A stretch of DNA of 64,000 bases from Asterella californica (taxonomy: Eukaryota; Streptophyta; Marchantiopsida; Marchantiales; Aytoniaceae). The notes beneath the pieces are model-generated. The model saw nothing but the letters and a program-made list of their open reading frames with translations, had not been told where the DNA came from and made no database searches. Shown one piece after another: positions 36,047-47,035 of the stretch. A program made the translations under genes and the position numbers. Where the stretch lies: assembly GCA_036924285.1 (NCBI GenBank), contig JAYKYS010000009.1:20068001-20132000 (forward strand), read 5' to 3'. How positions within the stretch are numbered: position 1 is the first letter of the stretch; each line of letters begins with the position of its first letter.

Positions 36047-39000
36047 TCACTGATCCTCGTGGTCCTCCAAATCGTCTTCGTTCTCCTCGACCGCCTCAGA
36101 AAGTTCTTCATTCGCTCCTGTCTGCTCTGAACCTAAGAACTCATCTAGCTCCACAGTCTCCCCTCTCTTCTTGAATAACTTCACTCGTTTTCCAGCAACT
36201 GGAAGTCTTAAAGGCGTGCCATCTAGCTCTTGCAAGGAATAAGTAGCATTCTGATATACATCAGAGACAAGGTACGGGTCAAACCATCTTCTCGAAAACT
36301 TTCGGATTGTAGAGTGTTGGTTCTCCAATGTGCTGTCGTATACCAACACCCAGTCCCCAACTTGTATAAGTTTTGGTCGAAGTCTATGAGTCTTATCAAA
36401 CCTCTCCTTGTTCCCAATTCGAGCCGCCTTCAGCCGTCGCTGCGCTTCAGCGAGATCCTCCTCTCTACATTCTAGCTGTCTGATTCGTAGTGAGAGAAGC
36501 TGCACACGGTCCATATTGTCCTCCCATGGCAAGGTAGCCCAGGTAAGAAAGTCTTCTTCTGCTGGCATCATTGGTTTCTGTCCTAACATTAACTCAACAG
36601 GCATGTACCCTGTAGTAGAACAATGTGTTGTTCTATCCGCCCATAAAGCAAAAGGGAGTAACTTGGGCCACTCTCTATGCTTATCATCACACGCCTTCAC
36701 CAAAGCCTGAACTATCGATGGATGTCCTCGCTCGCTCTTGCCAATCCCCTCTGGATTCATCGCAGTGGTAAGCTTGAGCTTCACACCATATCGAGCAAAA
36801 AACTCTTTCGCTTCTGTACCACGTAGTTCTCCTCTATCTGCCCGTAGCCTTCCTACAGACCCATATCTACAGATAATATCCTCAAGAACAAACTTACATA
36901 TCCCCTCTGTGGTCTTCGTTCTAAAGCTCGTCCTTCTACAAAGTTGGAGAGATCCTCACGAGCCAAAACCAAATATCGCATGCCCCATAACCCTAGAGGC
37001 ATCACCACCAAGTCGAGAACCCACTGAAAGTGAATGCAAGGCGGATAGGTTGGCACGAGACCATCTCTATACCGCATCTTTGAGTAGAACTGACAATGTA
37101 AGCAAGAACTGACATAGTTCACCACATCCTGGTACAGACCTTTCCACCAATACCTTTCCTTCAACTTGGTGTAGGTAGCCCAAATCCCTCGATGTCCGGC
37201 CCATAAGGTATCATGGAACTCCTTCATTAGTTGCTGCTTAGTCTCTTGATCGTCCACTACTCGTATGAACATCCCATCTCTCCTCTGTGGTCGTCTCCAA
37301 AGATACCCATCATGCAGAAGATAGTTGTAAGCTTGTTTTCTTATCTCCCTGAACTCTACTTTGCTCCATCTCTCCTGCCTCTCCAACAAGCTCAGATAAC
37401 ATCCTATGTCACGAAGTCTACATGTGTAAAGCTCCTCTCTAAACATCAACGGCTCCAAGTTTGTAGCTCGTCGATTAACCTGACACTGAGCATCCTGTCT
37501 CTCTTCTTCCTCAGCTTCTGAAATCATGACATCCTCATCCACAAATCGAGCCCTTGACAACATATCTGCAACCATATTCTCCTTTCCTTTTATATGCTTC
37601 AGCTCTGGATTCAAGCTTCTAATATAGGCAATCCAACGTAACATTGCTATGTCTGACGTGGTACAGTTGGATATCATGCCTAGTAGAGGTAGACAATCCG
37701 TTTCTAAGACTACATGAGCACCAATCAGAAACTCACGATCTGTCTTCATTGCTGTCACCGCTCCCCACAACTCACGCTTCACCTGAGGATAGTCTCGTTG
37801 CCTGTCTGTCAAGATCCTAGCTCCAAACCTGGAGGTAAGCCGCAAACCATCCGCATCATCTTGACCTATCGCCCAACCAATCGCCTTTGGACTAGTATCT
37901 ACTGTGACAATGACAGGTCTCCCACACCCGTAGTCTACTCTTCTCAGAACAGGTGGAGACTGTAGAGCCTCCTTCAACCTATTCATAGCTTCTCGATGGA
38001 CTGAGGTCCATACAAACCGCTTACCCTTCCTCAATAATGCATACAAAGGCTCAGCAACATGAGCATAATGAGGAATGGATAAACGATAAAATACACAAGC
38101 ACCTAGAAAGCGTCGAACCTCTGTGATATTCCTACAGTCTGCCATCCTTGCTATGGCTTCAACCTTCTCCGGGTTTGGTCGCCTTCCAAAAGCTCCACAC
38201 AGATGTCCAACCACTAAAATCTCAGACACACCAAACTTGGACTTAGCTCCCGACAGGGTGAGATGTACCTCCTCCAAGCGAGTCAAGATACGTTCTACAT
38301 CCCTGATATGATCCGCAACAAACCTTCTACACCCACTCGCAAATACTGCTTCATCCTTGTCTTCAATCGTGCAGCCCTTTATAGGAATATCATCTAGAAA
38401 TGGAATGGTAACATCAGGCACAAACTCCCTTAGTACCTTGTGCATCGCATTCTGCATATGAGCCACCGAGTTCGTTGCTTCTTGTGGAAGAGTACACATC
38501 CGCATCAATCCCAGGGGCGTACGCATAGTAGTTAAATCTCTACTCTCCACAGCCAGCTGGAACTGATCATAACCAGAATATAGATCTCCTATCGAATAGA
38601 TAGCTCTCCCTGCAAATGCCTCTGCTACCTCTTCAATCACATGACCCGTCCCAACGTTACGAATGGTTACGTTATTCGCAGGCTGTAGGTCTTGAATAAA
38701 ACGCAAAGCTCCTGACTTCTTGGGTACAGTGAACCATCTGCTAGAATATGGCCCTATGGACGGCTCAAGTATCCCCATCTGTACCTTCTCCTTCAACAAC
38801 TCGATGAGTTTAGGCAACAAAGCACGAGGAACTGGAATCGGTTTCAGATCCCAAGGCACATGAGGGATTGTGAATATAACCATAGGCGCTATAACCTTTG
38901 GGTTCACACAACCTATCTCCTCTGGTGAAAAAGAGAATGCTTTACCATGCTTCACTATCATATGTTCAAACACTGTCTTCTCGACTTCAGTCAAGAAATC

Positions 39001-39534
39001 ACCCCCTCCTATCTGGAGCTCTTTCAATGTTTCCTCAGTAAACTGGTGCCCTACCCGTCTATGATCACGCAATATAGGTTCAGTCCCCACTAACTGTACT
39101 TGCTGCTGGGAGTTAGAAGGTAGTTGAGCTGCTACCGGTCTTACCTTTCTCAGTACAGATTTGTACTTCGCATGGACGTCTGCTTCCTGAGGGAGTGCAC
39201 ACCAACAACTTGCTTCTCTCCCTTCATTATTCTGCATCGGATGAGGAAAGAACTGCAAGTATGTAGTAATCTCCTCATATATGCATCGGGAGTGGATAGG
39301 GATCACCACCACACTACTTTTCCCCTCCATCAATCTACTCACATTGTCTAACCAACCAACAGCTGACTGTACAGACATAAACTCTTCAAACAAACCAGAA
39401 ACCACTTCGTCTTCAGATAGAACTCCTACACGCCATAACCCTGATACCTGTTTCACCATCCATCTTTTTGTATTTTCCTCCATATCTTCAACTCTTGTAA
39501 ATCGGCTCCACCCATCTGCTTCAAACATCAGCAA
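36047..39534 (-). pseudogene. Pol of element C: reverse transcriptase, RNase H, integrase (one frameshift)
   Basis: Reading minus from 39534: an N-terminal region, then reverse transcriptase with LRFIQDLQPANNVTIRN, DLYSGYDQFQL and the catalytic FLDD (Asp381-Asp382). RNase H follows with VTVDTSPKAIGWAIGQ, LETDCLPLL and NMVADMLSRAR. Integrase follows with an H-H-C-C zinc finger (GHRGIWATY to SSCLHCQFYSK) and the first core acid in a LDLVVMPLG segment. The frame ends at 36853. The next frame carries on from about 36920 through RADRGELRGTEAKEFF and NPEGIGKSERGHP, the second acid and the catalytic Glu, to the stop at 36047, ending in an acidic Glu/Asp-rich tail. One frameshift near 36920 therefore breaks an otherwise complete pol. 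No chromodomain is seen. Confidence 0.88.
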
Positions 39535-39644
39535 TCCAGACTGCCAACTCTATACACCACACATGTATCCAGACCTTTGTACATGTCTCTCTTCCAACTC
39601 TGACGGGACCTCAACAGTAGGTTCTACACCCCTGTCTTCCCGCT

Positions 39645-42233
39645 CTACAGGAGTGGATTGCGAAAAACCTTACATCTCTTCGTCTGAGAATCTCTAAGGG
39701 TTTGTCTGTTCCGCTCATGTCTTGAACGAACCGTCAAAAATTGTACTGAGTACTTGTCATCAGGACTCCGAACTCTAGCATAATGAGACCCATCGTTCAT
39801 CACCTTTGTCTCCATCCGAACAGCGGTGATGTATGGTTGACCCAGTATGACAGGATAGGAGGCAGATGACTGTACAAAGAAATGCTGATCAACCTCTACA
39901 TCCCCAATCCTTACACGCATATTGGGACAAGCTCCGTATAACTCACCCTTTTGGTTATTTGCAGCTCGAAGCACCCAACCATGATTCCTTTCGATTGGCC
40001 ACTGTCCCTTTTCATACACCTCCTTGGAAATGATGTTGATCTCCGATCCGTGATCCACAAGTGCAGGCACTGGTTCAGAAAGTCCTCCAAGCCGAACCTG
40101 CGTCTCTGTTGTCGCTCTTGCCCAGTGCTTTTCCTTGAAATCGCTGTCTGCGCCTGACCTATCCTCTTCAAACTCTTCATCTTCATTCTCAATAACAGCT
40201 GGACCAGCAACCCATGCCTCATACTTATCATCTCCGAACTGATCAATACCAATAGCATCTACTGCTCCAACCATCTGACTACTTACTTGTTCAGTCAATA
40301 TCTGTCTCTTTCTCTTCATGATGTCTATTATCAACTCATGAAACTCTCTCTTTGCGATACCAAGCACTTCACGAAGAGTAAACTCAACTCTAGCATCCAA
40401 AATGCGTTGCTCTAGAACAGCACGCAAATCTGTTGTTGTTTCGATGTCTGCCGCTAACTTGTAAGCTGGAGCTTTCTCCTTCTCCTGCGCTGTAAACCTC
40501 TTCCCACGTACTCTATCTGTAGCAGTAGTCTCCTGTGGCAAATCCTGCACACCTTCCATAGGATCTACTGCAGGTGGTGGAGCTGTAGAGGTAGAAGGTA
40601 TATCCTCTGCAGCAGGAAATCTTCCAGCTGGTACAGATGGTGATGGTTCCGCTGCTCTCCTCCTTGTAACCCTCCGACGGTCACTGTCCTCTGGTACTCC
40701 TGCATCTAAATCAGAAGCGTCCCGTCTTCTTTTGTCTTCGATCATGGCATCTTGTTCACCACTCGTCTCTAAAAATGCTCGAATAGAAGTTGCATCTACT
40801 GGGTCTCTCCATCCAGTAGCTCTCCTAATGCTTTCAGCACCTCTCTTCATCATTTCAACCGGAACCTCAACAGCCTGCTCAACCATAGTTGGATTAGAGC
40901 GCACCTCAACTCTCCCAGTATATACATCAGCCTCCGCAGAACCCGCAGTCATCGCTGTAGTATTCGCACCAGTAAGTGCTGGAAGAGAACTCCTCATTCC
41001 TCCTCTTCCAAAATATGTGTTCAGAGGCTGCCCAGTGGCGGTTAGATACAACCTGTTGTTTTGATAGTTAACTACGCCCTCTCGCAAGGCAACCGCCAAG
41101 TCTTGACAGTCTCCTCTGAGATGATCTGGACTATCGCACCAAATACATCTCCTGGTAAAGGTTCCTCCTACAGGTCGAGCACTTGGTGCAACAGGTCGTT
41201 GATCTCTCCTCAAGTCTGCCATCTCAACCCTCAAATCTCTCAACTGTTGAGTAAGTTCTTCTATCAAGTTATGTTGATTTCGGTTCTCAACAGGTCGCTG
41301 CTGCTGTCTAGGTCCTCTCTGTGCTGAGATAGGTACTGCAGGCGCTTGAGGAACCACTTGGGGAACCACTATAGGTGCTTGAGGAATCACAATAGGTGCT
41401 TGAGGTATTGCAGGAGGAGCTACAGGAACATGAGGAGCTACTCTCTGCTCTGGCAAGGTCTCTGGCTGCAGTATCATCCTACCACGACGTTGTCTAGCAA
41501 GGGTGGATACTGCTTCTTCTACTATCCTCCAATCAGATGTAACTCCCCCTTCAGCCCCTCGATCAGCCAACATGAAACAAAGCCTATCTGCTGTGAACTC
41601 ATCCAGAGCCCCTAAGAACAACTCTGTCTTCCTAGCATCCAACGTCAACCTCTCTAGACCAGAAAGCTGAGAGTACCTCTTCTCAAACTCACGAATTATC
41701 TCATTCAATCCCATGGAACGTCCAGGCTGACGCTCTATCCAATCCATGAGGGTTCTTCTGGTGACTCTTTCAGAATCCTCTTCTAGAAACTCTTCTCTCA
41801 GTGCACGTTCAAACAGAGTCCACCCACCTAAATGTCTTCTCTGTAAATTTCTCACCTTCTCTCTCAATTCAGGGACAACAGTCAACTCAAAGCTTAGAAT
41901 TACCTCAACTTCAGGTGCCCTGACCAACTCCATCTCACCCACATACTCCCGCAGGTATCTAGTAACGTCTCTTCCATCGAACCGTCCACATCGACCAACA
42001 ATCGCTTGTAATGCTCTTGTGGACTTCTGCTCAGCTCCCCCAATTGCAGGTTGCTGCTGAATCAAAGCAGCCAACGCCTGAAGAATCTGAGACGTGTCTA
42101 CAGCAGGTTGTGTTGTTGCTGTTGGAACCACCGTAGGCCCTCCTTGAGAACCAATTCCTTCTTGAACAGGAGTCCCTTGAACAGGAGCACCTTCAGCAGC
42201 AGCCACACCCTGTACAGCAGCACTGTGATCCAT
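39645..42233 (-). CDS. Gag-protease polyprotein of element C
   Basis: The first good ATG on the minus strand is at 42233 (MDHSAAVQG) and gives 862 residues with no internal stop; a GTG 60 bp upstream is less likely. Order: Gln/Pro/Val-rich N-terminus, a retrotransposon capsid region (about 80-260), repeated Pro-Gln-Ala-Pro-Ile-Val segments (about 280-320), a coiled coil, and a CCHC knuckle CIWCDSPDHLRGDC (363-376). A long variable, acidic region follows. The C-terminal aspartic protease has VDHGSEINIIS (Asp727) and the YPVILGQPYI flap-side motif. His replaces the usual Ser/Thr in the D-S/T-G triad. Pol lies downstream in another frame after a 110-bp gap. A decayed relative of this gag lies at 49115-50500. 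Confidence 0.85.
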   Translation of the reverse strand: MDHSAAVQGVAAAEGAPVQGTPVQEGIGSQGGPTVVPTATTQPAVDTSQILQALAALIQQQPAIGGAEQKSTRALQAIVGRCGRFDGRDVTRYLREYVGEMELVRAPEVEVILSFELTVVPELREKVRNLQRRHLGGWTLFERALREEFLEEDSERVTRRTLMDWIERQPGRSMGLNEIIREFEKRYSQLSGLERLTLDARKTELFLGALDEFTADRLCFMLADRGAEGGVTSDWRIVEEAVSTLARQRRGRMILQPETLPEQRVAPHVPVAPPAIPQAPIVIPQAPIVVPQVVPQAPAVPISAQRGPRQQQRPVENRNQHNLIEELTQQLRDLRVEMADLRRDQRPVAPSARPVGGTFTRRCIWCDSPDHLRGDCQDLAVALREGVVNYQNNRLYLTATGQPLNTYFGRGGMRSSLPALTGANTTAMTAGSAEADVYTGRVEVRSNPTMVEQAVEVPVEMMKRGAESIRRATGWRDPVDATSIRAFLETSGEQDAMIEDKRRRDASDLDAGVPEDSDRRRVTRRRAAEPSPSVPAGRFPAAEDIPSTSTAPPPAVDPMEGVQDLPQETTATDRVRGKRFTAQEKEKAPAYKLAADIETTTDLRAVLEQRILDARVEFTLREVLGIAKREFHELIIDIMKRKRQILTEQVSSQMVGAVDAIGIDQFGDDKYEAWVAGPAVIENEDEEFEEDRSGADSDFKEKHWARATTETQVRLGGLSEPVPALVDHGSEINIISKEVYEKGQWPIERNHGWVLRAANNQKGELYGACPNMRVRIGDVEVDQHFFVQSSASYPVILGQPYITAVRMETKVMNDGSHYARVRSPDDKYSVQFLTVRSRHERNRQTLRDSQTKRCKVFRNPLL

Positions 42234-42277
42234 TTCTCTCTCAATCTGGTCAATTCTCCAATCGATCACCCCAATTT

Positions 42278-42295
42278 CTCTCAGTAGAAGCACCA
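42278..42295 (-). promoter_or_regulatory. Primer binding site of element C (tRNA-Thr-like)
   Basis: On the minus strand TGGTGCTTCTACTGAGAG begins 2 bases after the LTR end. It complements the 3' end expected for a plant tRNA-Thr whose acceptor begins GCUUCCA or similar (recalled, with one mismatch). The relative at 49051 has TGGTGCTTCCACTGAGAG, a better match. Confidence 0.5.
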
Positions 42296-42297
42296 GA

Positions 42298-44649
42298 TGT
42301 CGGGTTGAGAGTCTTTCTTGGGGAGGGTGGACCTCCTAACTGTGATAGATCAGAGAGAAATGACCAGAAAGGAAGATAGGTCGCTGCAGATGATGAAATC
42401 CGAAAACACAGCCTCTTGTGTCCACCAATTGCGAAACAAACACTCAATCACGCACTCAGGTACACAAATAGATCTCTCCGGAGTAGATATAGCTTTATTT
42501 CAGTGTCAACTGCTTCACTGTTTAAGAAAATATCTCTCTCTTCCTCTCCTGAATCCTTCTCATCTGAAAATTCCAAGGAATTTGATCTCACGACAACCAA
42601 TGCCTTGTCAAAAACGATCTCCTTCCAATAAACCACCTCTGTCTGTTCAATTCTACTCCTTCCAAACCTCAAAACTGTGTAACATATGAGGTTCTTGTCT
42701 CCAAAACACTTTCCTGCCTCTCTCACGATCTCCCCTGCTCACTCCACTCAATGCTGTCAGAGAAATCGATCCTCACTCAGCCTCCAAGCTTCTCAGCGTC
42801 TCCTCTCCTCTATCCACTCAATTCTGGCAGAAAAATCAATCCCCACTCAGCCTCCAAGCTTCTTAGCGTCTCCTCTCCTCAATCCACTCAATTCTGGCAG
42901 AAAAATCAATCCCCACTCAGCCTCCAAGCTTCTCAGCGTCTCCTCTCCTCAATCCACTCAATTCTGGCAGAAAAATCAATCCCCACTCAGCCTCCAAGCT
43001 TCTCAGCGTCTCCTCTCAGCAATCCACTCAATTCTGGCAGAAAAATCAATCCCCACTCAGCCTCCAAGCTTCTCAGCGTCTCCTCTCAGCAATCCCTAAT
43101 TCTGCTCCTTTTTCCTCCTTCCGCCTCAGTTCTCTCAGAAAACTCCTTTGAAAAGTGTCCCTCGATCTCCAGCCGCCACAGGTAATAAACCTAAAAGTTA
43201 AGGCCCCAGCTTAAGCTGCCCCCCTGTTGTCCTTATAAGTGCAGTCACTTATCACAAGTAGGGCCCTAGCTTAAGCTGCCCCCCTGCTGTCCTTATGCGT
43301 ACAAGGCTTTATTTACAAAGTTGACCCCTTTTTAATACAAGTTTCACAGTTGCCTCCACAAACTCTACCCCTACACTAATAAAGGTTCACATAATCTCAT
43401 TCTCCATCGCAAGCCTACTCGATTATTATTTAACTATTTAGCAAAAGTTTCCTATGCTCTTGATGCCATCTTGATGCCATCCTGAATATACTACAAGCCA
43501 TCCAATGTAGGCCGAAGCCCTAACACTTATGAGGCTGCCCCACAGGGCTTACAGCCCCCCCATATGCGCACCAGGTATCTCCCATAGTATATTCAGGATG
43601 GCATGCGGAGGCTTAGGCCAGGAAGCCCACGATTAAGGGAGATACCGGTCTCCCGCCCCTAGGTATACAGGACATGGCTGAATACCCAACATAGACTCCC
43701 CCACAAACTCTACCCCTACACTAATAAAGGTTCACATAATCTCATTCTCCATCGCAAGCCTACTCGATGATTATTTAACTATTTAGCAAAAGTTTCATGT
43801 GCTCTTGATGCCATCTTGATGCCATCCTGAATATACTACAAGCCATCCAATGTAGGCCGAAGCCCTAACACTTATGAGGCTGCCCCACAGGGCTTACAGC
43901 CCCCCCATATGCGCACCAGGTATCTCCCATAGTATATTCAGGATGGCATGCGGAGGCTTAGGCCAGGAAGCCCACGATTAAGGGAGATACCGGTCTCCCG
44001 CCCCTAGGTATACATGACATGGCTGAATACCCAACATAGACTCCCATCCGGGAGGCCAACACGCCAGAATAGGAATCAGAGGCCAGGAGGGATTGATCCT
44101 TAGACCACTTCCCTCCTAGGCAGGCGCCCTATCACTGGGATGGCCTTTGGTTCCGTTCTAAAAGGATTTAAAACCTGTACATATGCTTTTACAGTAGAAA
44201 TCTTCCTGCAAAGTCTTTACTAGTCTTTTCTGTGCAAACTTCTCTATACAACTCCGTTTTTAATGAACAAGGAGTCAAAACTATAGTATTTGTGAACACC
44301 TACACACTCACGCTATCAGATTCTGAGTTCAAGTCACGAGCAAGAATCGACGGATTTCCCTCTTTTGTACATTTCTTAGTCTAAAACCCGTACTAACTAT
44401 AGCTTAAAACACTTTTTGTCAAAACTGGAAGCATGAGGTCGCTCTCCTCGTCGAGCTCTGCATTCTGGTGCCTTTCAACCTCTTTCAAGGTGATATTCCA
44501 GTCTAAGCTAGGGGGCAGCTTGTCAAGCATGGCCCCAGCTTAGCTCCTGCCCAGCTTGTTAAGCTGCAGGGCAGCTTCCTTTACACAATATAGAAAAGAA
44601 CATCTCTTTGCAATACTTTTCACTGTAGAGACCTATGTACAATAGGACA
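42298..44649 (-). repeat. 5' LTR of element C (2352 bp), enlarged by duplication
   Basis: It is the same LTR as 34066-36001 plus 416 bp. It has five 70-bp units (starts near 42754, 42824, 42894, 42964, 43034) instead of four, and a 345-bp tandem duplication (43356-43700 and 43701-44045) that is single in the left LTR. Both changes arose after insertion or in the template, or by assembly error. Confidence 0.9.
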
Positions 44650-44653
44650 ACGT

Positions 44654-45738
44654 GTTAACCAAATCCAGGAACATGTTTTGCAAAATTATGTTCAGCATGA
44701 CCAAAGAGACTGGTCCAAGCATTTGGAGCTTGTTGAGTTCACTTATAATGATACTAAACATTCGGCTACAGATTTTAAACTTTTCAAAATAGTTTACGGA
44801 GATCGACATTCACCTTGGTCACCTCTTGTGCTTTCTACTCAGTTAGAAAATGCTACCATGTTTGAAAGTTCTGACCTTGAGGATGTTCAGAAGTTTATGA
44901 TAGAGTGAAGTTTTGTCCTGGATAAAGCTCGTGCAAACATGGAGACGCCACAAAAGCGTTACGTTAAGTATGCTAATCGTGGACGTCGAGATTATGTCAT
45001 TTCAAGAAGGTGAGCGAGTTTGACTAAAAATGGAAAATTATCCATTTCCAAAAGGTCTAACACGTAAGTTCTTACCAAGATGAGCTGGTCCTTTTCTGAT
45101 CGAAAGGAAGTTGGGTCAAGTTAGGTGCTTATAAATTAGTTTTCTTTGCTAGCATGAGAGAGTTTCATTAGATTGTGCATGTTTCGAACTTGAAAGAGTT
45201 CAATGTTGAGCAGACTCAGATGCCGAGAAGAGATCAGAAATGGCATCATACGCTTGAGTCTGATGACATCTTACGTTTTGATGAGATGAAACTGGTCTGC
45301 ATTTTGGATCATAGATGGATAGATACACTTAGCGTTCGTATGTGTGAGTTTTTATGTAAGGGACCAGAAGAGACTTCTCTACCCAAACTTGAGAGAAGTT
45401 AACTAATATCTCCTATTCTATCCTGCTTGAGCCTTATGTGGCTTATGAGTGAAAGCACAAAAGAGCACATATCTAACCATATAGAATCGGTGCATTAAGT
45501 TTTGCAGAGGTATTATCGCACACTAAGATCACTGAAAGGGGTAAGAGATTGATCACCCCTCCTACTGAAGATGTAGTTGTGAGATTTGCTGTAAGACTTA
45601 TGTAAGTCCGAACGATTTACTAGAGGGTTAGAATCTGTTGTTTGTCTTTACGTTGTGTTTTGTTTCCATTATATGTTTAAATGTTACTTAGACTAGTGGT
45701 ATGTCTGACCTTTCTTAGGAGGAGAGAGGGGGGGGGGA
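44654..45738 (+). pseudogene. Gypsy element D: integrase second half and chromodomain-like tail
   Basis: This continues the integrase cut at 34065: VNQIQEHVLQNY, then DWSKHLELVEFTYND, FKIVYG and so on. After frameshifts, VHVSNLKEFN (the usual HVSLLK-type integrase tail) appears at about 45172-45205. It is followed by a chromodomain-like ILDHRWIDTL...CEFLCKG...SLPKLE at 45295-45400. A chromodomain tail marks the chromovirus group of Ty3/gypsy, whose chromodomain steers integration to chromatin. Multiple stops show decay. Confidence 0.75.
45721..45738 (+). promoter_or_regulatory. Polypurine tract of element D
   Basis: GGAGAGAGGGGGGGGGGA directly precedes TGTAACGTGTACGTC, an LTR-like start, and follows the integrase remnant. 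This is the expected plus-strand primer position. Confidence 0.7.
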
Positions 45739-46740
45739 TGTAACGTGTACGTCATGAGCCCAGAACCGGAACTTTGCGATATGATACGTAAGGTCTCGAG
45801 ATCGGTTCTTCTTGAGGCGCGGTACAACCCAGACGTAACTCAATGCAACTAGTCGCAAGTTGGTTGGCGTGGTACATACCGACGCAAACTCAACTCCGCA
45901 AATGTATATTCGGAATTAAGTTTGCATTGATGATGTGTGTTACAACTTACAAGAGACACATGCTACGATGATGATTAAATGCGCACGCATGGAGGTGAAC
46001 ATTTGAGCTAAGAATATCCTCCTTGTCTTAAGGAATCCGTTCGTATTTTCGGATGCGCAAGATGAGTCCGTATGGCAAAGATATGGTTAGGATTCCTCTG
46101 GAATAAAAGAATTTTTTCTTTGTACGAAAATGCATGTGTGGCTTTCAAAAATATTAAAATATTCACATTGTTATATTTTCTGATATTTATTATGTGTGAT
46201 ATTTATTTTCTTATTGAAAAGTAAATCGAGAGATATTTAAATAGTTAAATATGTCTTAAATCATAATTATATGATTTATTAGTAGTTCTAACTTGCTGGG
46301 CAAGTTCACAAAGTGGAAGACATAGACTTTAGTCTAAAGTCTGAATTCCTTAAAAGGAATTCAGGTGGTTGAATCAGTCGAAGGCTGATTTCACTCTAAA
46401 TAGCTGATTAACTATTGTTTTATTATAGCTGAATGACCCCCTCCTGTAATAGCAGAAGTTAATGCAAGTACAACTGGTGGGCTGAATGGACTACTAGATA
46501 CAGAAGTAGCTCGGCTACTTCCTAGGTAACTTCCGGAAGAAGAAAGGAATGAAGTGGAGGAGTTGTGTTTCTCTTTTGTTTATTCATATCTGCTTAATTA
46601 AGTCTAAGGAAAGATGAGAAGTGGTTGAAGGATATGAAGGAAGCGGGAGCTCTTTCAGACCCCATGACAGGTATTTAAACCCTCCTAGACTCATAGAAGG
46701 GAGAGAGATAGTCTGAGAGACCATCAGGCTGTCAAAGTGT
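45739..46740 (+). repeat. Start of the 3' LTR of element D (right end not located)
   Basis: It begins TGTAACGTGTACGTC after the purine tract. It is strongly AT-rich around 46130-46300, holds two back-to-back perfect palindromes (46324-46362) and a third short inverted repeat (46372-46390). A TATA-like TATTTAAA sits at 46672-46679. The LTR probably continues past 46740, since a transcription-unit-like block shared with 61095-61375 follows. No second copy of this LTR is in the window. Confidence 0.55.
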
Positions 46741-47035
46741 ATGTCACGTTGTTTAGCACATCGACTAGGTTGTCCGAGTGCGTAGTGGTTAGTCTCGGTA
46801 GGGCCGTTAGTCTCGTTAGGACGAGTTCTTGGGCTAGCCTCACGAGGAATATACTTCCCAGGTAGGGCTTGTAGGCTTTAGTTCTTTGAGTTGAGTCTTC
46901 AAGCTCTTGGCTATGATGGATAGTCTTGGTGAGCGTAATCTAGATTCTCTGATGCACATAGTGAATTTAACTCGACTTTGGTGTTTGTTTAGTGCCGTTT
47001 GGCATGGTGGAGTGAGTACATATCGTTAATTACCC
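46738..47035 (+). repeat. Dispersed repeat block, copy 1 (shared with 61095-61375)
   Basis: About 280 bp shares long words with 61095-61375, for example CCGAGTGCGTAGTGGTTAGT, GGTAGGGCTTGTAGGCTTTA and TGGCTATGATGGATAGTCTT. The two copies have the same orientation and differ by substitutions and small indels. It may be a conserved LTR transcription-start/U5 module of two related LTR families. Confidence 0.65.

Larger units (their letters stand above)
34066..44649 (-). mobile_element. Gypsy element C: full-length inverted Ty3/gypsy retrotransposon (10.6 kb)
   Basis: It has LTRs at 34066-36001 and 42298-44649 in direct repeat and TG...CA ends (TGTCGGG...AGGACA on the plus strand). The 4-bp duplication ACGT occurs at 34062-34065 and 44650-44653. 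Coding is on the minus strand: gag-protease 42233 to 39645, then RT-RNase H-integrase 39534 to 36047. A primer binding site adjoins the right LTR and a purine tract (minus strand of 36002-36013) adjoins the left LTR. The LTRs differ by few substitutions, fewer than in A, so it is the youngest large insertion here. Confidence 0.93.
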
